Program-made: the position numbers and the translations under genes | Notes under the pieces: generated by a model | Databases searched by the model: none | Seen by the model: the letters and a program-made list of their open reading frames with translations, nothing else | Told to the model about the DNA's origin: nothing | Part shown: in pieces, positions 32,930-44,083 of the stretch | Numbering within the stretch: the stretch's first letter is position 1 | How the letters are laid out: each line of letters opens with the position of its first letter | NCBI GenBank assembly: GCA_020744425.1 | Contig: JAGMUV010000020.1 | Location: 1 to 64,000, forward strand | Origin: Dactylonectria macrodidyma | Lineage: Eukaryota > Ascomycota > Sordariomycetes > Hypocreales > Nectriaceae | Direction of reading: 5' to 3' | DNA: 64,000 nt

Positions 32930-33480
32930 ACCCCGAATATGTATTGAAACTTGTTAGATACGTCAGAGGTACGTATCACATCTATCAACTGATGAGACTA
33001 TGGCCCGGTATTAACTGCTGAGATTGCGGCCCGGTCTCAAAGGCCCGGATCTCTAGCAAGCCGGTCTTAAGAAAACCTTATAGTAGCTCCTATGACGATG
33101 AGGGCACCTTTATATATAGAGCCGCTGCGAGCCCTCTGTTGGTTAGAAAGCAAGATCTTCCATCGTCACTAAGCTGTCTCAACCATTCCATCCCGTCTGA
33201 TAACAAGCTTCTCTTTGTACTGCTCAAGCCAGAAAGTCTTAAGTATCCGACCTGCTCGAGGTAGTCTGGTAGGTACTTGTTTTCGAATTGCGAAGCTCGG
33301 TCCTTAAACGCTTCCTCGTTCGGCGCTCCCACGGATGAAAGCCCTGGGATCGCGAAGGATACCGAGGACCTCCGTGTCTTCGCACGGATCCCGGACGAGT
33401 ACTGAGACGAGATAAAGGCACATACGAACTTTGCCCTACGACACACAATCTACAAACAAATAAACATCCCAATTGCTAAT
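32930..33480. repeat. Retroelement-like repeat with dispersed-repeat copy 2
   Basis: Contains ggcccgg-type short repeats, a TATA-like tatatatag near 33110-33119 and, from ~33153, the core aagatcttccatcgtcac..aagctgtctcaaccattcc shared with 43627. The TATA-to-core spacing is similar in both copies, which suggests the 5' end of a retroelement. Alternatively, the minus strand is open for 118 codons (33090-33446) with LLSDGMEWLRQLSDDGRSC across the core, so it may be a gene fragment. Confidence 0.5.
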
Positions 33481-34250
33481 ATCCCGGACGTGCATCATAT
33501 TAGAACCAGACTTGCAATATGACCTAAGGACCAGGCAACTAGAGCCAAGATCCTAGGGGAAAAGAACCTTATAGGTAGATACCTGAAAGCTATAAAAACT
33601 CAAAACACCAGAAACCTGGTATATATACGCTGCCGCCCACTGCCTAAAACAAATCCCCGACTATACAGGAGGAGACCCGATTGCTACAGAGACGCTCATC
33701 ATAGAAGAGATCTATGCGCAGACTAAGACCAAGCCTAAGAGCGCCCGGCCCTCAAGATCACACCCGACCCCACAACGAACCCTGAATAAGATACCCAGAC
33801 ATGGATTATCTCGTTCCTATAACCCGTCAAGCCCTTCCGGCTCTTCGGATCTAGCAGCCTGGCAGAACAATCGAGAAGAAGTTTATGCTGACACGACACA
33901 GCCCTGGATGCCAGGGCTACCTGCGGAAGGAATCCTCGATGCGGACATGTGGAGAGGCAGCTACAGAAGACAAGCCCCACGCAGAACCCTGCAATAAGCC
34001 AGCTAAATGCGCCAACTGTTATGGGCCAGCGCCAGCAGACTACGAAAGCTGCCCAGCTGAACCTATCAGGAAGAATGGCAGGCTGCAGAGGCCTACAAAG
34101 AAAGAACTGGCAGCGATCCGACGCCTCGGACGCAAACAATACTAGGCGAAGAACCTTCCTACGAACACCGAGAGCGATGAGAGTACTAATAACGCAACAA
34201 GCAATGATGACGATGCGCCAGCGAACATAGCGATATTACAATCCCAGACC
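33481..34250 (+). pseudogene. Tad-like LINE ORF1 relic with zinc knuckle
   Basis: The frame at 33885-34145 ends with CNKPAKCANCYGPAPADYESC and RRLGRKQY, the C-terminal knuckle and tail of ORF1 proteins of fungal Tad-type LINEs. Upstream (33481-33880) the same type of sequence continues with stops and frame changes. No endonuclease or reverse transcriptase follows; the relic ends at a hAT fragment. Confidence 0.55.
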
Positions 34251-34252
34251 TG

Positions 34253-34720
34253 CTAGCAGAAAAGACAGGAGAGGCTAAGGATGCCAGCCCAGATAAGGAT
34301 ATGAACTTCAGGCCATGCGATGGCGAAGAGGACGAGCCTCCGATGCAAGAGACAAGATACAAACGGGCCAGTCAAACGAGGAAGCCAATTACCTTGCGAC
34401 CCAACCTGCCGCCGAAAAGCAAGTAGTCGGGCTGCGATACAGATGTTTCTCGTCAAGAAAGTGACCAAATATCGAAATAAAGGTCAGTCCGTTTGGAGAG
34501 GTCCATAGATCAAAGTTGATGTGTATTTGGGTGATGGCCTTGTCGAGCTCTTTCCTGACAGACGCCTTCTTCTGAGTGAAAATATCCCCCAGGTCGTTCC
34601 TTACTGTGGCAAGCGGCAGGTTCGAATCGACAATGTAGCCAACGGACAGCTCTCAGATCCGCGTGATCTTTGCTCGGGGAACAACCGTGGCAGTCGGAGC
34701 CGGTGTACTGAATTCCTATG
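34253..34720 (-). pseudogene. hAT-family transposase fragment
   Basis: The minus strand reads ELSVGYIVDSNLPLATVRND, then KASVRKELDKAITQIHINFD, then LWTSPNGLTFISIFGHFLDE, then in another frame RLLAFRRQVGSQ. The order FDLWTSPN..AHFxD..LLAxRRxxGSH is diagnostic of hAT transposases just before the catalytic core. A stop, frameshifts and an internal deletion are present, and the catalytic core and dimerisation domain are missing. Confidence 0.65.
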
Positions 34721-36887
34721 GCGCGGGGTTATTGTCTGTGATATCGGACTCACACGGTGGCTCGGACTCCGATGTCATCGATGAAATATCATGGGGACCG
34801 TGGAGGGGTCTCAACAAAACCCAACAGGCTGAGACAAAATGTCGCGCCTTCTACACATCTCAACATCAACTTAAATAACACATCAAAGGGCGACGATGGA
34901 GGTCATCAACATCCAAATGGCGCAAGAAGTGTTTGGCCGAGGAACTGCGGATCGAGTTTCGAAGCCATTGCTGATCTCCGGCAGCCAAGATGCCACATAT
35001 GGGTCCCATGATGCCAAACCATCAACGTGTCAGGGCCTCGGGCCGTGGAGGACTTGTTACTTGTTCCAGGTTCCAAATCCGGTCGTGTGCGAGCTGTAGG
35101 GGACCGGCGCAGGCTTGAGACAGCATGGATGGAGCTAGACTGATATGTGGCCGAGCTCCAGCAGGGGCTCGAGCGCATTCCGTCAGCCCAGCCATGGGCA
35201 TGATCTTCACGCACGGGACGCGCCACTGTCTTGGGCGGATGGGTCACCCGGGCTCCCCGCAGTCAAGGCTTTAGCTAGCGCCTAAATTAGGTCCGGTCCG
35301 ATGGCCAAGCAGCGTCTTCAAGTGGTTGAGCCCTCATCCAGACGCTCGGTAACGTTGCTAACCTTCCGTTTGCAAACAGCCACGGTGAGCCCAACATCTA
35401 AGTGATCAGTTGAGGACATTAACTCGTGAATCCTGTGTTCTTGCACGCTGGTTTGTCGCTGACTGCCATCGCAGCCTGAGATATTTATTTATTTACCGCT
35501 CTATGTCACCCGATGTTTGATCCATATCTAGCTCCATATAGTCTTCTTTATCTTCCCTCTTCCTTGCTTATAAGGTCCTTTTAAAAACCAAGTTAAAAAC
35601 CAAGTTAAATGTTCGATGCATTACTGTACCCTATCTCCTGAGTGCGTGAAAAGCTCCAAGCCGTAACTCGCCCCAGTTTCAAGCCTTTAACAGTTAGCGC
35701 CCTATGGGGGGTGGGGGGTCTCAGGCATGGTAGTTCTTAAAAGTTCTATCAAAAGTCTACTTACTTCCTCGGCGAGAATTGGGGAGAGGATAAAGTACTA
35801 TGCCTAACGAGAGCTTTAATTGGTTTGATATCCTTGTCGTGGCTGCATTCAGGAGATGGTCGAGAGAAGGTGATACGGATAAAAGACCAAGTTACATCCT
35901 GACTTGAAATGAAACTTGGAGCACCATCTATTGATGAAGGCCATTGGCGACAGACTGTGTCTCGCGGCGCACCCAGAATCGGTAGGTCGCCTCGAACCTG
36001 GGTTGACGCGGTCCAAACATTGGCGATGGCTCTGTACATCTCTACGGTACACGATATGTTTTGATTCATGACGAATGTCATACGATCTCGTCACTCCTGC
36101 GTCAAATGCCAAGGTGCTAGGGTGAGACTAAAAGGTGAAGCGTGGCGTCAGCCCTTCGCCACATCCCGTCCCGTTGGTTCGGGGGGAAGTGGCCATAGCG
36201 GAGTGATTTCAAGATCTCCCCAGTTGCTAATCGACCCAGTATTGAGTTTCTAACAGATGTGGTAGCATTGCGCCGTAAATCGGCCAGTTTCTGGAGATGA
36301 TCGCCATGCTCCGGCCACTTTTATGCTTGCTTTTCCTAGCATGCCCCAACGCCACAATCATCTATTACCCTGGCTCTGGGCCACTTAAGCCCCACTTTGG
36401 CCTACACCCGGCTAAATGATAATACCAGCCTTTACGCCTCCTCATCTTTGACATTGACTCATTACCCTGTCTGCCCGTGCATTGGTACCTCAGCAATCAT
36501 TCCTTCCTTTTTTTTTTTTTAATGAGACCTTACATTTATCACTGTATACCCACGCGGAGAGTCCTCGCTGACATCCCAGCCTTCGCAAATTAATTCGAGC
36601 CTGGCCGTCTCTGGCTGGTTGGTGGTGTGGTGGGCGTCCCAAGGTATTGTGATATGTGATTGCGCTATGGCCATGGCTGGCATTAGCGCTTTGCCTCGTC
36701 GGTGCCCTGAGACATGCTGACGAAAGCGTGATACCACCACGGATTTGCGGGTCATCCACTTGTAGCCGAACGCTTGGTTCTCGTCCGTTTCATTGCCTCG
36801 GAAGCGCGCTGAGAGCTTGGTGAATTTCTCCCTCTCTCTCTTCTGGTCATCAGCGAATTGACCGAGCTGGTTTTAGTCTTGCCCTCG
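34721..36887. other. Intergenic 2.1 kb, no supported gene
   Basis: No frame has recognisable domain content. 34740-34800 may extend the hAT relic N-terminally. A G-rich run (gggggg tgggggg) is near 35705-35718, a poly-T tract at 36508-36521, and a CT-rich leader (ctccctctctctcttc) near 36828 just before the receptor gene. Confidence 0.45.
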
Positions 36888-38000
36888 ATGGACCAAGACG
36901 CTCATCTACCGCACGACTCGCTGGGGCCACGCGCTCAGGCTATCCTTCTCCCCTTCTTCATCGTCGCCATCCTCGTCTTCTCGGTGAGGATATACACTCA
37001 CGTCGTCCCGGTGTATAAACTGGATGCCTCGGACTATACCATCTCAGTCGCGGTCGTGAGTACAAGACAACATGCATGAATAGATGAGATTCTGATCCGA
37101 ATGCAGCTTATCGAAGTCGTCGTCTATTCGTTCTTCATAGCCAGTGTTGCTTCCGGGTTGGGCCGTCACAACTATGATGTATCCCCGGAGCAAGGCGTCA
37201 CGATCCTTCGATATGTTTATGTGGTTATCTTGTTGTCAACCTGGGTACCCGCTCTTGCTAGGATCTCGGTCGGGTTCCTATTACTGAAGTTCGCATCGAC
37301 CAAGATCTGGCGCGCAATCGTCTGGCTCACTATCGGGATCCAAGCTGGCTGCGTCATCAGCACGGAAATCTTTCAGCTTCTCCAGTGTCGCCCGATTAAC
37401 GCCCACTGGGAAGAGGTTCCAGATGCTCGGTGCTTTAACGCACAGCAAATTTGGATATGCGGCTACGTGACTATAGGTAAGTATCACGGAATAGCGCTCG
37501 TTAGACGATGCTGACCCTCCTTGCAAGGAGTTGCTCTATTCGGCGACTTGACCTTCGCAATTATGCCCATGTTCTTGATCTGGAAGCTGAGTCGATCGAT
37601 CGTGGAACGGTGTCTTATCACCGTTTTGATGGCGCTTGGTCTGGTTGCAACCGTTGCCGTCGTCATGAGGCTCTTCAAAATGCACACCTTGGACTTCGCT
37701 TCCCCTGAACAGTTCCGGACTATAATGCCGGTATACTTTTGGCTTCGGATGGAAGAGGTTATTCTGATAATAGCTTCTTGCGCGCCGATGCTCAAGTCTC
37801 CGATTGAGCATATCCTTCGTCGATTCCACGTACCTACTTTCCAGCACAAGATCAGGGAACTGACTTCGTTTCACTCCTCCGTTCCGATGTCCGATATTAC
37901 ACCACGCTTGCACCATCAACGGTCGCAACAGGAGCTGCTAGAATACAAGCAACCCGTTACTATGACTGAACGACGGTTCGTAGAAGCCGAGGGCAGCTAA
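36888..38000 (+). CDS. SAT4/PTH11-type rhodopsin-like seven-TM receptor 1
   Basis: Exons 36888-37055, 37107-37476 and 37528-38000 (two 51-bp introns, donors GTGAGT and GTAAGT) give 336 residues. There are seven predicted TM segments. TM1 is AILLPFFIVAILVFSVRIYTH; TM3 follows GLGRHNYDVSPEQ, the fungal rhodopsin-domain signature. The loop LLQCRPINAHWEEVPDARCF carries the conserved QCxPxxxxW..C pattern, and the late RMEEVILIIASCAPMLKSPI matches the usual end of the domain. There is no CFEM domain, so it belongs to the SAT4/DUF-type group rather than classic PTH11 with CFEM. The role is presumably surface sensing, possibly via G proteins; the ligand is unknown. The cytoplasmic tail is ~60 residues. 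Confidence 0.82.
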
Positions 38001-38209
38001 TGCAACAATTCACTAGCGTCGAGCGATATGTGGTCACCGGAACCTTGACTTGCTTATGGCAGAGTTGCGGAAACTTGTTTGCAGTCTGATTGCGGATAGC
38101 TCGATAGGGGACACGACGCATGGAAGTCGAGGAGTGCCTTTTATCAGACAGGATGGGTTAGATGATACAGCTTTGAGGACGATAGAGGTCCGCGCCTTGC
38201 TAGGTGTGC

Positions 38210-38467
38210 TATCCCTTTGACTGTCGTAAGGCTACACTTACGCTAGTAGCAGGGATTCGAACCAACGAAAAAGTGCAAAAGCTGAGGTACATAGGATCCT
38301 ACATATTTTATATGGCGCCAGAAGTCATGACTTTGAGGGATCTACATCATAGTACATAAGTCTTCCTATGACTATGTAGCTTTTGAAGTCACAAAGCGTA
38401 CCGTTGATCTCCCGGGCCTCCGTGGGGACTATGGGTCAAATGTAGTCTTACGACAGTCAAAGGGATA
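38210..38467. mobile_element. MITE with 27-bp terminal inverted repeats
   Basis: Left tatccctttgactgtcgtaa (38210 on) and right ttacgacagtcaaagggata (ending 38467) are inverses over 27 bp with one mismatch. Both ends are flanked by, or end in, TA, as in Tc1/mariner-type MITEs. The interior holds further inverted segments (atgactttgagg / aagtcacaaag) and no coding sequence. Confidence 0.7.
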
Positions 38468-38880
38468 TTAGACCAAGATTGCTGTTTTTTTCAAAGAAAA
38501 ACTGCGTGATTGAGCTAAGACCTTACCGTATGTTGTTTCTGGACACCTGCGACTGTTCCTTATAGATAAGCATGGGAAGTTTTACGGTCTATCTCATGCA
38601 GGAACGCAATGCCCCCGACTGACACCCTCTACTGAACAATTCAACAGTGGGCATCGATGAGACCAATTTCATGATGATGTAAGCATGGTTGAGTATCCAG
38701 TGAGCCTCCTATGGATACTTGTTTTTATGAATTAAAACCTGCGCGTTGTAGATATGGTGGGTTTGAGAAAAAAAAAATTTCACAACAGCGAGAACGAATT
38801 TTTAAAACAACAGCCCAAACAGCACTCTCATGCCTCTCCGACGGGTCAGTTGAATAGCCTGAAGTTTAGCGCATCGCCCA
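38468..38880. other. Intergenic stretch, no supported gene
   Basis: A poly-A run (38768-38777) and low-complexity sequence. No gene seen. Confidence 0.4.
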
Positions 38881-39297
38881 GCGCGTCTTCAGACGATCAT
38901 GGCGACCTGGTGGCCCCGAGAGGTGGCATGGCCAGCCGAATTCCGCGAGCACGCCACGCAACTCGGCAAATCCCTCAGGGACGCCCTCCTGTGAATCGAA
39001 CGCGCAAAAGACCAACCTGTTCCCCATGACCTAGCTAAGATCATGGCTATGGCTATGGGCGCACTATTCCTCGTCAATAAGATCCACAACATCCCAGACC
39101 TCGACACTGTACATGACGCACTACAGATGGTAAGAACCAAATCGAAGATCGCGGCGGAAAGCACGATGCAAGCTCTCAACGACATCAAGGCGGAACTACT
39201 CAAACAGGCAGCGAACACGGGCCGGCAGGCATTAGAAGGAATACGCGAGGGCCACGGAACACAGAACGAAACGAAGGTAAAAGGCAAGCGAACTTAG
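38881..39297 (+). pseudogene. Probable LINE ORF1 N-terminal (coiled-coil) relic
   Basis: The sequence reads WWPREVAWPAEFREHATQLG, a stop near 38990, then HDLAKIMAMAMGALFLVNKI and HNIPDLDTVHDALQMVRTKS followed by an Ala/Lys/Glu-rich coiled coil (ESTMQALNDIKAELLKQAAN). From memory this resembles the start of Tad-type ORF1 proteins. It ends where a DUF2075-like fragment begins 60 bp later. Confidence 0.4.
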
Positions 39298-39359
39298 AAA
39301 ACCTTACATACGTTTGCAGTCTGACGTCATGCTCATCCCATATCCTCTTTAGATAAACA

Positions 39360-39593
39360 GGCTGGTTCGACCCCGCGCGGCGACGCCTCTTCATCGATCG
39401 CGACTCGTACTTTGACAAGAAGGGCAAGAAGAATAACCCGGCCCTCGGCAGGACCTACTCGGACGACCTGTTGCGGTTCATCACGCAGATATATGCCGTG
39501 CTCATGACGCGCGAGATCCGGGGGACGTACGTGTATGCGTGCGATTCCGGGTTACAGGAGTACCTTAAAGGCCTCATCCCATTCCATTCGTGA
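39360..39593 (+). pseudogene. C-terminal fragment of a DUF2075 (Schlafen-like helicase) protein
   Basis: The 77-residue open piece reads FDKKGKKNNPALGRTYSDDL, LLRFITQIYAVLMTREIRGT, YVYACDSGLQEYLKGLI. This matches the terminal motif (RNxYxVLxTRGxxGTYVYxxDPxLxEYL) of DUF2075 NTPase/helicase proteins. RG has become RE and DP has become DS. The NTPase core (Walker A/B) is absent and the preceding sequence is unrelated. Confidence 0.55.
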
Positions 39594-40235
39594 AACTGTG
39601 CAAGCTCTGCGCTACACCTGAGACAACTGTCGTCGGGCCCGCAAAGGTGGAGGGGATTCCGTTGTCGGAGAAGACTGGAGTTCCTCGGGAGGGTATTCGG
39701 CGGTTATTTGTTTCGATCGCATGCGTAAACCATTTTAATCCGCCCGTCATGGAAGCACCACAATGATTTGCTCCTTTGAGGAAGGACATATAAATTGCAT
39801 CTAGAACTGTGATGTGTGCTGGATTTAGGGTAAGAGAGATAGAAATGAAGTGCTATATGATTTGCGTGATTGGAGACCACGAAGCCCTGCGTAGAGACGA
39901 ACACCGACCGCTTGATATTTGACCTGCATTCCATTAGCACTATGCTAGGATATTTCCCGATTCTTGAGCTTCGTAGAGTAATGGACCTGTGGACTCTCGA
40001 CAGACTGACCTGGACGGGCCTCACTGAACCGCTGGTGAATCTCGGGCGACGCTAGCATCTCCCTATCCTCCTTTAACTCAATAAGAAGATTGTGACGATC
40101 GGTACACTGCCCTGGGCTCGTGAGTCTAGGGTAGGCTGGGAACCTGATCTGAGGGTTTATGTAACAATGAATCAGGCGTGTCGTACTTGAACAATGTCAG
40201 TCACGTCTGGTAATAGTAGAGCCTGAGGTACTTAA
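39594..40235. other. Intergenic stretch, no supported gene
   Basis: Short frames only. A minus-strand frame 39704-40024 has no recognised features. Confidence 0.4.
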
Positions 40236-40697
40236 TGTAACCAAGTTGTATTGATAGCTGAGGAGCTGCCCATACTAGATGTGCACTCCTCAGATGACTA
40301 TATGTTGCTGCTAGCAAGTCATAACGGAATGTGACGCATGTCGCGATACAAGACATCGCGTTCTTAGCAAGCCGGCCCTAGCAACCGATTGAATAGAGGA
40401 ATAAGGTCGCTAGGGGGACCGTTAGGAAGGCACGCACTATATTTAAGGGAAGAAACCCTCCTACATCCTCTAGCTATTCTATACGCTTTCTAAGACTCTT
40501 ATATCCTATACCTAACGTGTCCTAATGAGTGATATGACGAGTGTGTGATCCCTGCAACACTATGTACTAGGCGGGATCACTGGGATCACCAATGATCCAG
40601 GCGATCCAGGTGATCCAATCGTTGATTATTTGGCTCCCATCCCGTTCTGCCGGGACCGACCGCCCGGTCTCTTTGGGGTTGTACATGGGTCGTGACA
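40236..40697 (-). repeat. Solo LTR related to the chromovirus LTR, inverted
   Basis: Read on the minus strand it begins TGTCACGACCC (40697 downwards), the same 11 bases as the LTR at 7082. It then has a GATC-rich block (ggatcacc, ggatcgcc) and a TATA-like stretch (GGATATAAG), and ends GGTTACA. The layout and length (462 versus 437 bp) match the 3' LTR. No internal element sequence adjoins it, so it is a solo LTR. No clean 5-bp target duplication was found, so the left limit may be off. Confidence 0.55.
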
Positions 40698-40949
40698 CCC
40701 AGTACCTTCCTCTGCCAAATCCTTTAACCTATCGCAGTCAATGTCAAAGATGACCGGAACCCCTTAGTGCCCGGTACAGTCATCAGTTCTTAAACTGCTT
40801 ATTAATAGCTACTGATTTTTAGGAGTCTTGGACTTTCTCAGATGAGGTTATCATAACCCGAGGCAAGGGCCAAGATGCACTTAGGTACGTTGTCTCTTTG
40901 CGATTGTGACTTCCCTAACAGTTCCTATTACAAGAGGCTATTTAAAAAG

Positions 40950-41440
40950 AATGTTCAGACCTATGTCACTCCAACGAGACATTCGCAGATGTTTTTCTCT
41001 ACCTTCAGCTATCACAGGCGCCTCCCAATGATCCCTCTTTCCGGCGACCCCGAGTCTGACCGTGGCGGCGTTAGGGTGCGAGTTCTGCTTGAATCCTTGC
41101 AGCAATACCTTCCTCGAATTGTCACCAGAAATAGCCACTTTCAGCACGATAACTCACCACTCATCCGGTCGCGATTAATGATAGGCTGGCTGCTAGGATG
41201 GTGCGAGAACAGAAGTGCTGAGGTCATAGACTGGCCGCCTTACAGCCCAGATCTCAACCCCATTGAAAACCTATGGGCAATACTCAAAAAAAGAATATAT
41301 AAGCGACAGATTAGTATATATAAATATTTAATTGACATTTATTTGGTTTTACTAGAATTATCTAAAGTGAAGCCTTTATTTAATGGGTATCGTGACACCG
41401 GGTTGACTCAGGATGTGTCGTAATTTTAGCAGCCCCACTG
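40950..41440 (+). pseudogene. Tc1/mariner (Impala-like) transposase C-terminal relic
   Basis: It reads LSGDPESDRGGVRVRVLLES, then HFQHDNSP (second catalytic Asp region), then VIDWPPYSPDLNPIENLWAI. The last is the classic Tc1 motif with the third catalytic acid (Glu of NPIEN). The first Asp and the DNA-binding domains are missing. After the reading frame ends, gcagccccactgta near 41429 looks like a terminal repeat end before TA. No left TIR was seen. Confidence 0.72.
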
Positions 41441-41646
41441 TAGCTGGTAGTGTCAGTACGAAGAGAGTTCGGGGGCCTTTTTGAGCGCTATGTGACCCGT
41501 TTTAGCATCTATCGTCATCACGACGCCATCGCAAGCTACATCAAGCGCTGCTAGTTTCGCCTTTTCTGTGGTAACATCTGCCTCCCTTTTCTCCTCCAAT
41601 TTAGGCTTCCATCTTTTGATATGCACCCTGTCCACCTGCATGCATC

Positions 41647-42918
41647 ATGAGGAATGATGTTCCAAACATTATAGCTTCAGTGGCGGTGACTTTTCCGCTT
41701 GCGACACTGGCGGTTAGCCTCCGACTAGTCTCCCGACGCATCACCACAGCTGGGTATGGCTATGACGACATCTTCGCGGCGGTGGGATGGGTAAGCCGCG
41801 CTCTCTGCCCTTGTGGAGATATCCCCAATAACATCGTTTCTATAGTTAGGCTCGGTGGCGTTCATGACGGACGGTCTGGTCTGTAAGCTCATTCTGTACC
41901 AAAGCTATTCTCACCTGGACTCTTATCATGTTGGCATCTAGGGATATCGCATGGTCTCGGCCGCCCCATGGAGTACGGCCTCACTACAGACTGGACCTGG
42001 CAAGATAAGCAACGACTTGGCTGGAAGCTGCTCTGGGTTTCGAGCATGACCTATACGTTCGCCATCGCTTTTTGCAAGTTCGCCATCCTGGCCTTCTACT
42101 GGCGCATTTTCCAGCATTCCGATATTCGAATTCCGATCCAAGTGCTCTCGACGTTGGCAGGCGCCTGGTTCTTCCTGCGACTATTCATGGTGTCGCTCCA
42201 GTGCATCCCCATCTCCGCTCTTTGGAACGAGACAGGGCAAGCCAGAGACAGAAGATGCCACATTCACGAATCGACATTCTTCTTTGCAACAGTATTAACC
42301 CATGTCTTGCTCGAATGCGCCATCCTTGCGCTGCCCGCCATCGAGGTTAGCAAACTACATCTACCAAGGGGACAGAAAGTCGCCGTAATCATGTTGTTCA
42401 TGTTTGGCGTCATGACGTGCCTCGCCTCTGTCTTTGTCCTCATCGAGTCATTCAGATTCAAATCAGACTCAAAAGAGATGACACTCCAAATGGCTCTTCA
42501 TTTTGCGTGGGCTATGGCTGAATGTAACCTCGCTGTCATTGCGGGTATGAGCTCCCGAAGGCTTCGACATGCCATTGACTTGCTGACCCGTGCCATAGCT
42601 TCACTTCCGATGCTCCGCGCTGTTGCTCGAAAAGTTATGCCGGGGTCATTCCTGACCTCAAATAGCGGCCAATCGAACTCGAATCAAAATAGCGCCCCTT
42701 TCAGCAACGGCATCATGCTTGCTGGTGTAACGAGGCAAAAACATCCGGATGCTGACAGATCGAGCTCCACAAATGGGGTGCCACATCCAAAGGCCGTGCC
42801 ATCAGGCTTTAAAGCTGGACGAGGTCTGTGTGCCACACAAACAATTCTATTAAATAGTTCGAGAGTAGATACGCCTTTGAGAGATTTTGAAGTTTACGAG
42901 CGGATCCATGAACGGTAA
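41647..42918 (+). CDS. SAT4/PTH11-type rhodopsin-like seven-TM receptor 2
   Basis: Exons 41647-41790, 41846-41882 and 41942-42918 (introns 55 and 59 bp; donors GTAAGC) give 385 residues. The first splice joins AVGW to LGSVAFMTDGLV; the second restores WISHGLGRPMEYG, the usual GxGxPxxxL segment. Seven TMs follow the rhodopsin-like pattern. SLQCIPISALWNET..C gives the QCxP motif, and the sixth/seventh helix region is MALHFAWAMAECNLAVIAGM. A Ser/Asn-rich tail of ~100 residues follows (NSGQSNSNQNSAPFSNG). No CFEM domain. Presumed surface sensor, ligand unknown. It is not a recent duplicate of the receptor at 36888; intron positions and sequence differ. Confidence 0.82.
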
Positions 42919-43519
42919 TTAGTACATGTTGAAAGCCTGAATGACAGCGTATTACCAGGGCAGCTGTTTGCCTTTAGCATTTGGAGAATTGTGTCTCTAA
43001 AGACCAATTGTCAAAGTTGAATGTTATTTATTGTAGTCTTGTAATGTTAAACAGTACTAGTTAAGAGGTGACGGCAGGGGACAACTTAATGCAGGGATAG
43101 GAGAAACAAGTTAAGAAAGCTATATATACAAATCCAGGGCAACCAAGTCCCAAGCAATGAAGTTATCAGTGCTACAGTAATCAATGCCAAAACCACCGAG
43201 CGAGGACTTAGCGTCTGTTAACTGGCTGCCTGCCACCCCACGCTTATTACAACCCTTACCTGAGTTTTAAAGTGTTATAAATAGTAATAGAAGATATTAA
43301 ATTAGAGGATGTTATAGAATCTAGCTATATTTCTCTTTAGCGATAGTAATTTGTTGAGTTGGACCATGCTGGAACATGTCAGGCGGACTGATAGGAAAGC
43401 TAGCTGTGCATAGGGCCGGATCGATATAGTGTTTTCCTTTAAACTTTAAAAGATACTTCAAACCTAGTCCACTCTTAATAACCTAGACAGACCTTAATAA
43501 CCTAGATGACTCTTAATGC
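42919..43519. other. Intergenic stretch, no supported gene
   Basis: The 3' flank of the receptor gene, with AT-rich patches. A tandem-like short repeat (aataacctaga..) lies near 43476-43520. Confidence 0.45.
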
Positions 43520-43935
43520 CTAGATAGACGGCTTGCGATGGCATCATCGGTTCAAGGGTGTCTAGATCAGCCGGATCCCTAGGGATAAATAGCTAGCTTT
43601 CTTCCCCCCTAGACAGAGAGAAAAGACAAGATCTTCTATCGTCACCAAGCTGTCTCAACCATTCCATCCTGTCTAATAGAATACCTAGACGCAGAGTGGT
43701 CACGTGAGGCCAGGGTCTTGCGTGACCGAATCGGGGAGGGCTCGCCGAGCCCTCGCTAGGCTAGACCGGATTAGGAGGTTAGGAACAGCCATAAGTTACC
43801 TCCCTGACCTTAAGGGGCGGGAGCTTAAGCAGAAGCTACACAATACACACACACGTTACAGGGTCATCATCGTGGTCACCTATGCTATCCAACAAAAGCA
43901 CGTCAGCAAGCAACTACGTCACGTAATTATTTAGC
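43520..43935. repeat. Retroelement-like repeat with dispersed-repeat copy 3
   Basis: Shares aagatcttctatcgtcacca and the following gctgtctcaaccattccatc with the repeat near 33156. A TATA-like gataaatag lies ~50 bp upstream at 43583-43591. Downstream is gagggctcgccgagccctcg (43737-43756), a perfect-looking hairpin also present in altered form near 49079. A minus-strand reading gives LDRMEWLRQLGDDRRSC. Confidence 0.5.
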
Positions 43936-44083
43936 CTGTTTGTAGTGTAAGAAATTAGCTCAAGTATCCCCCGCATTTATAAATCTGACAGCTCGGTTGT
44001 AAACGAAGTCCATCTCTTTCTACCATTCTTAATCGCCGCTTTGACCTATTCTAGAAACCCTTTCACAGAATCTCGTTGCAGCC

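Noticed and set aside
38240..38290. gggattcgaacc resembles the T-loop of a tRNA on the minus strand.
   Set aside because: No A-box, anticodon stem or acceptor pairing is present. It lies inside a MITE and is probably chance.
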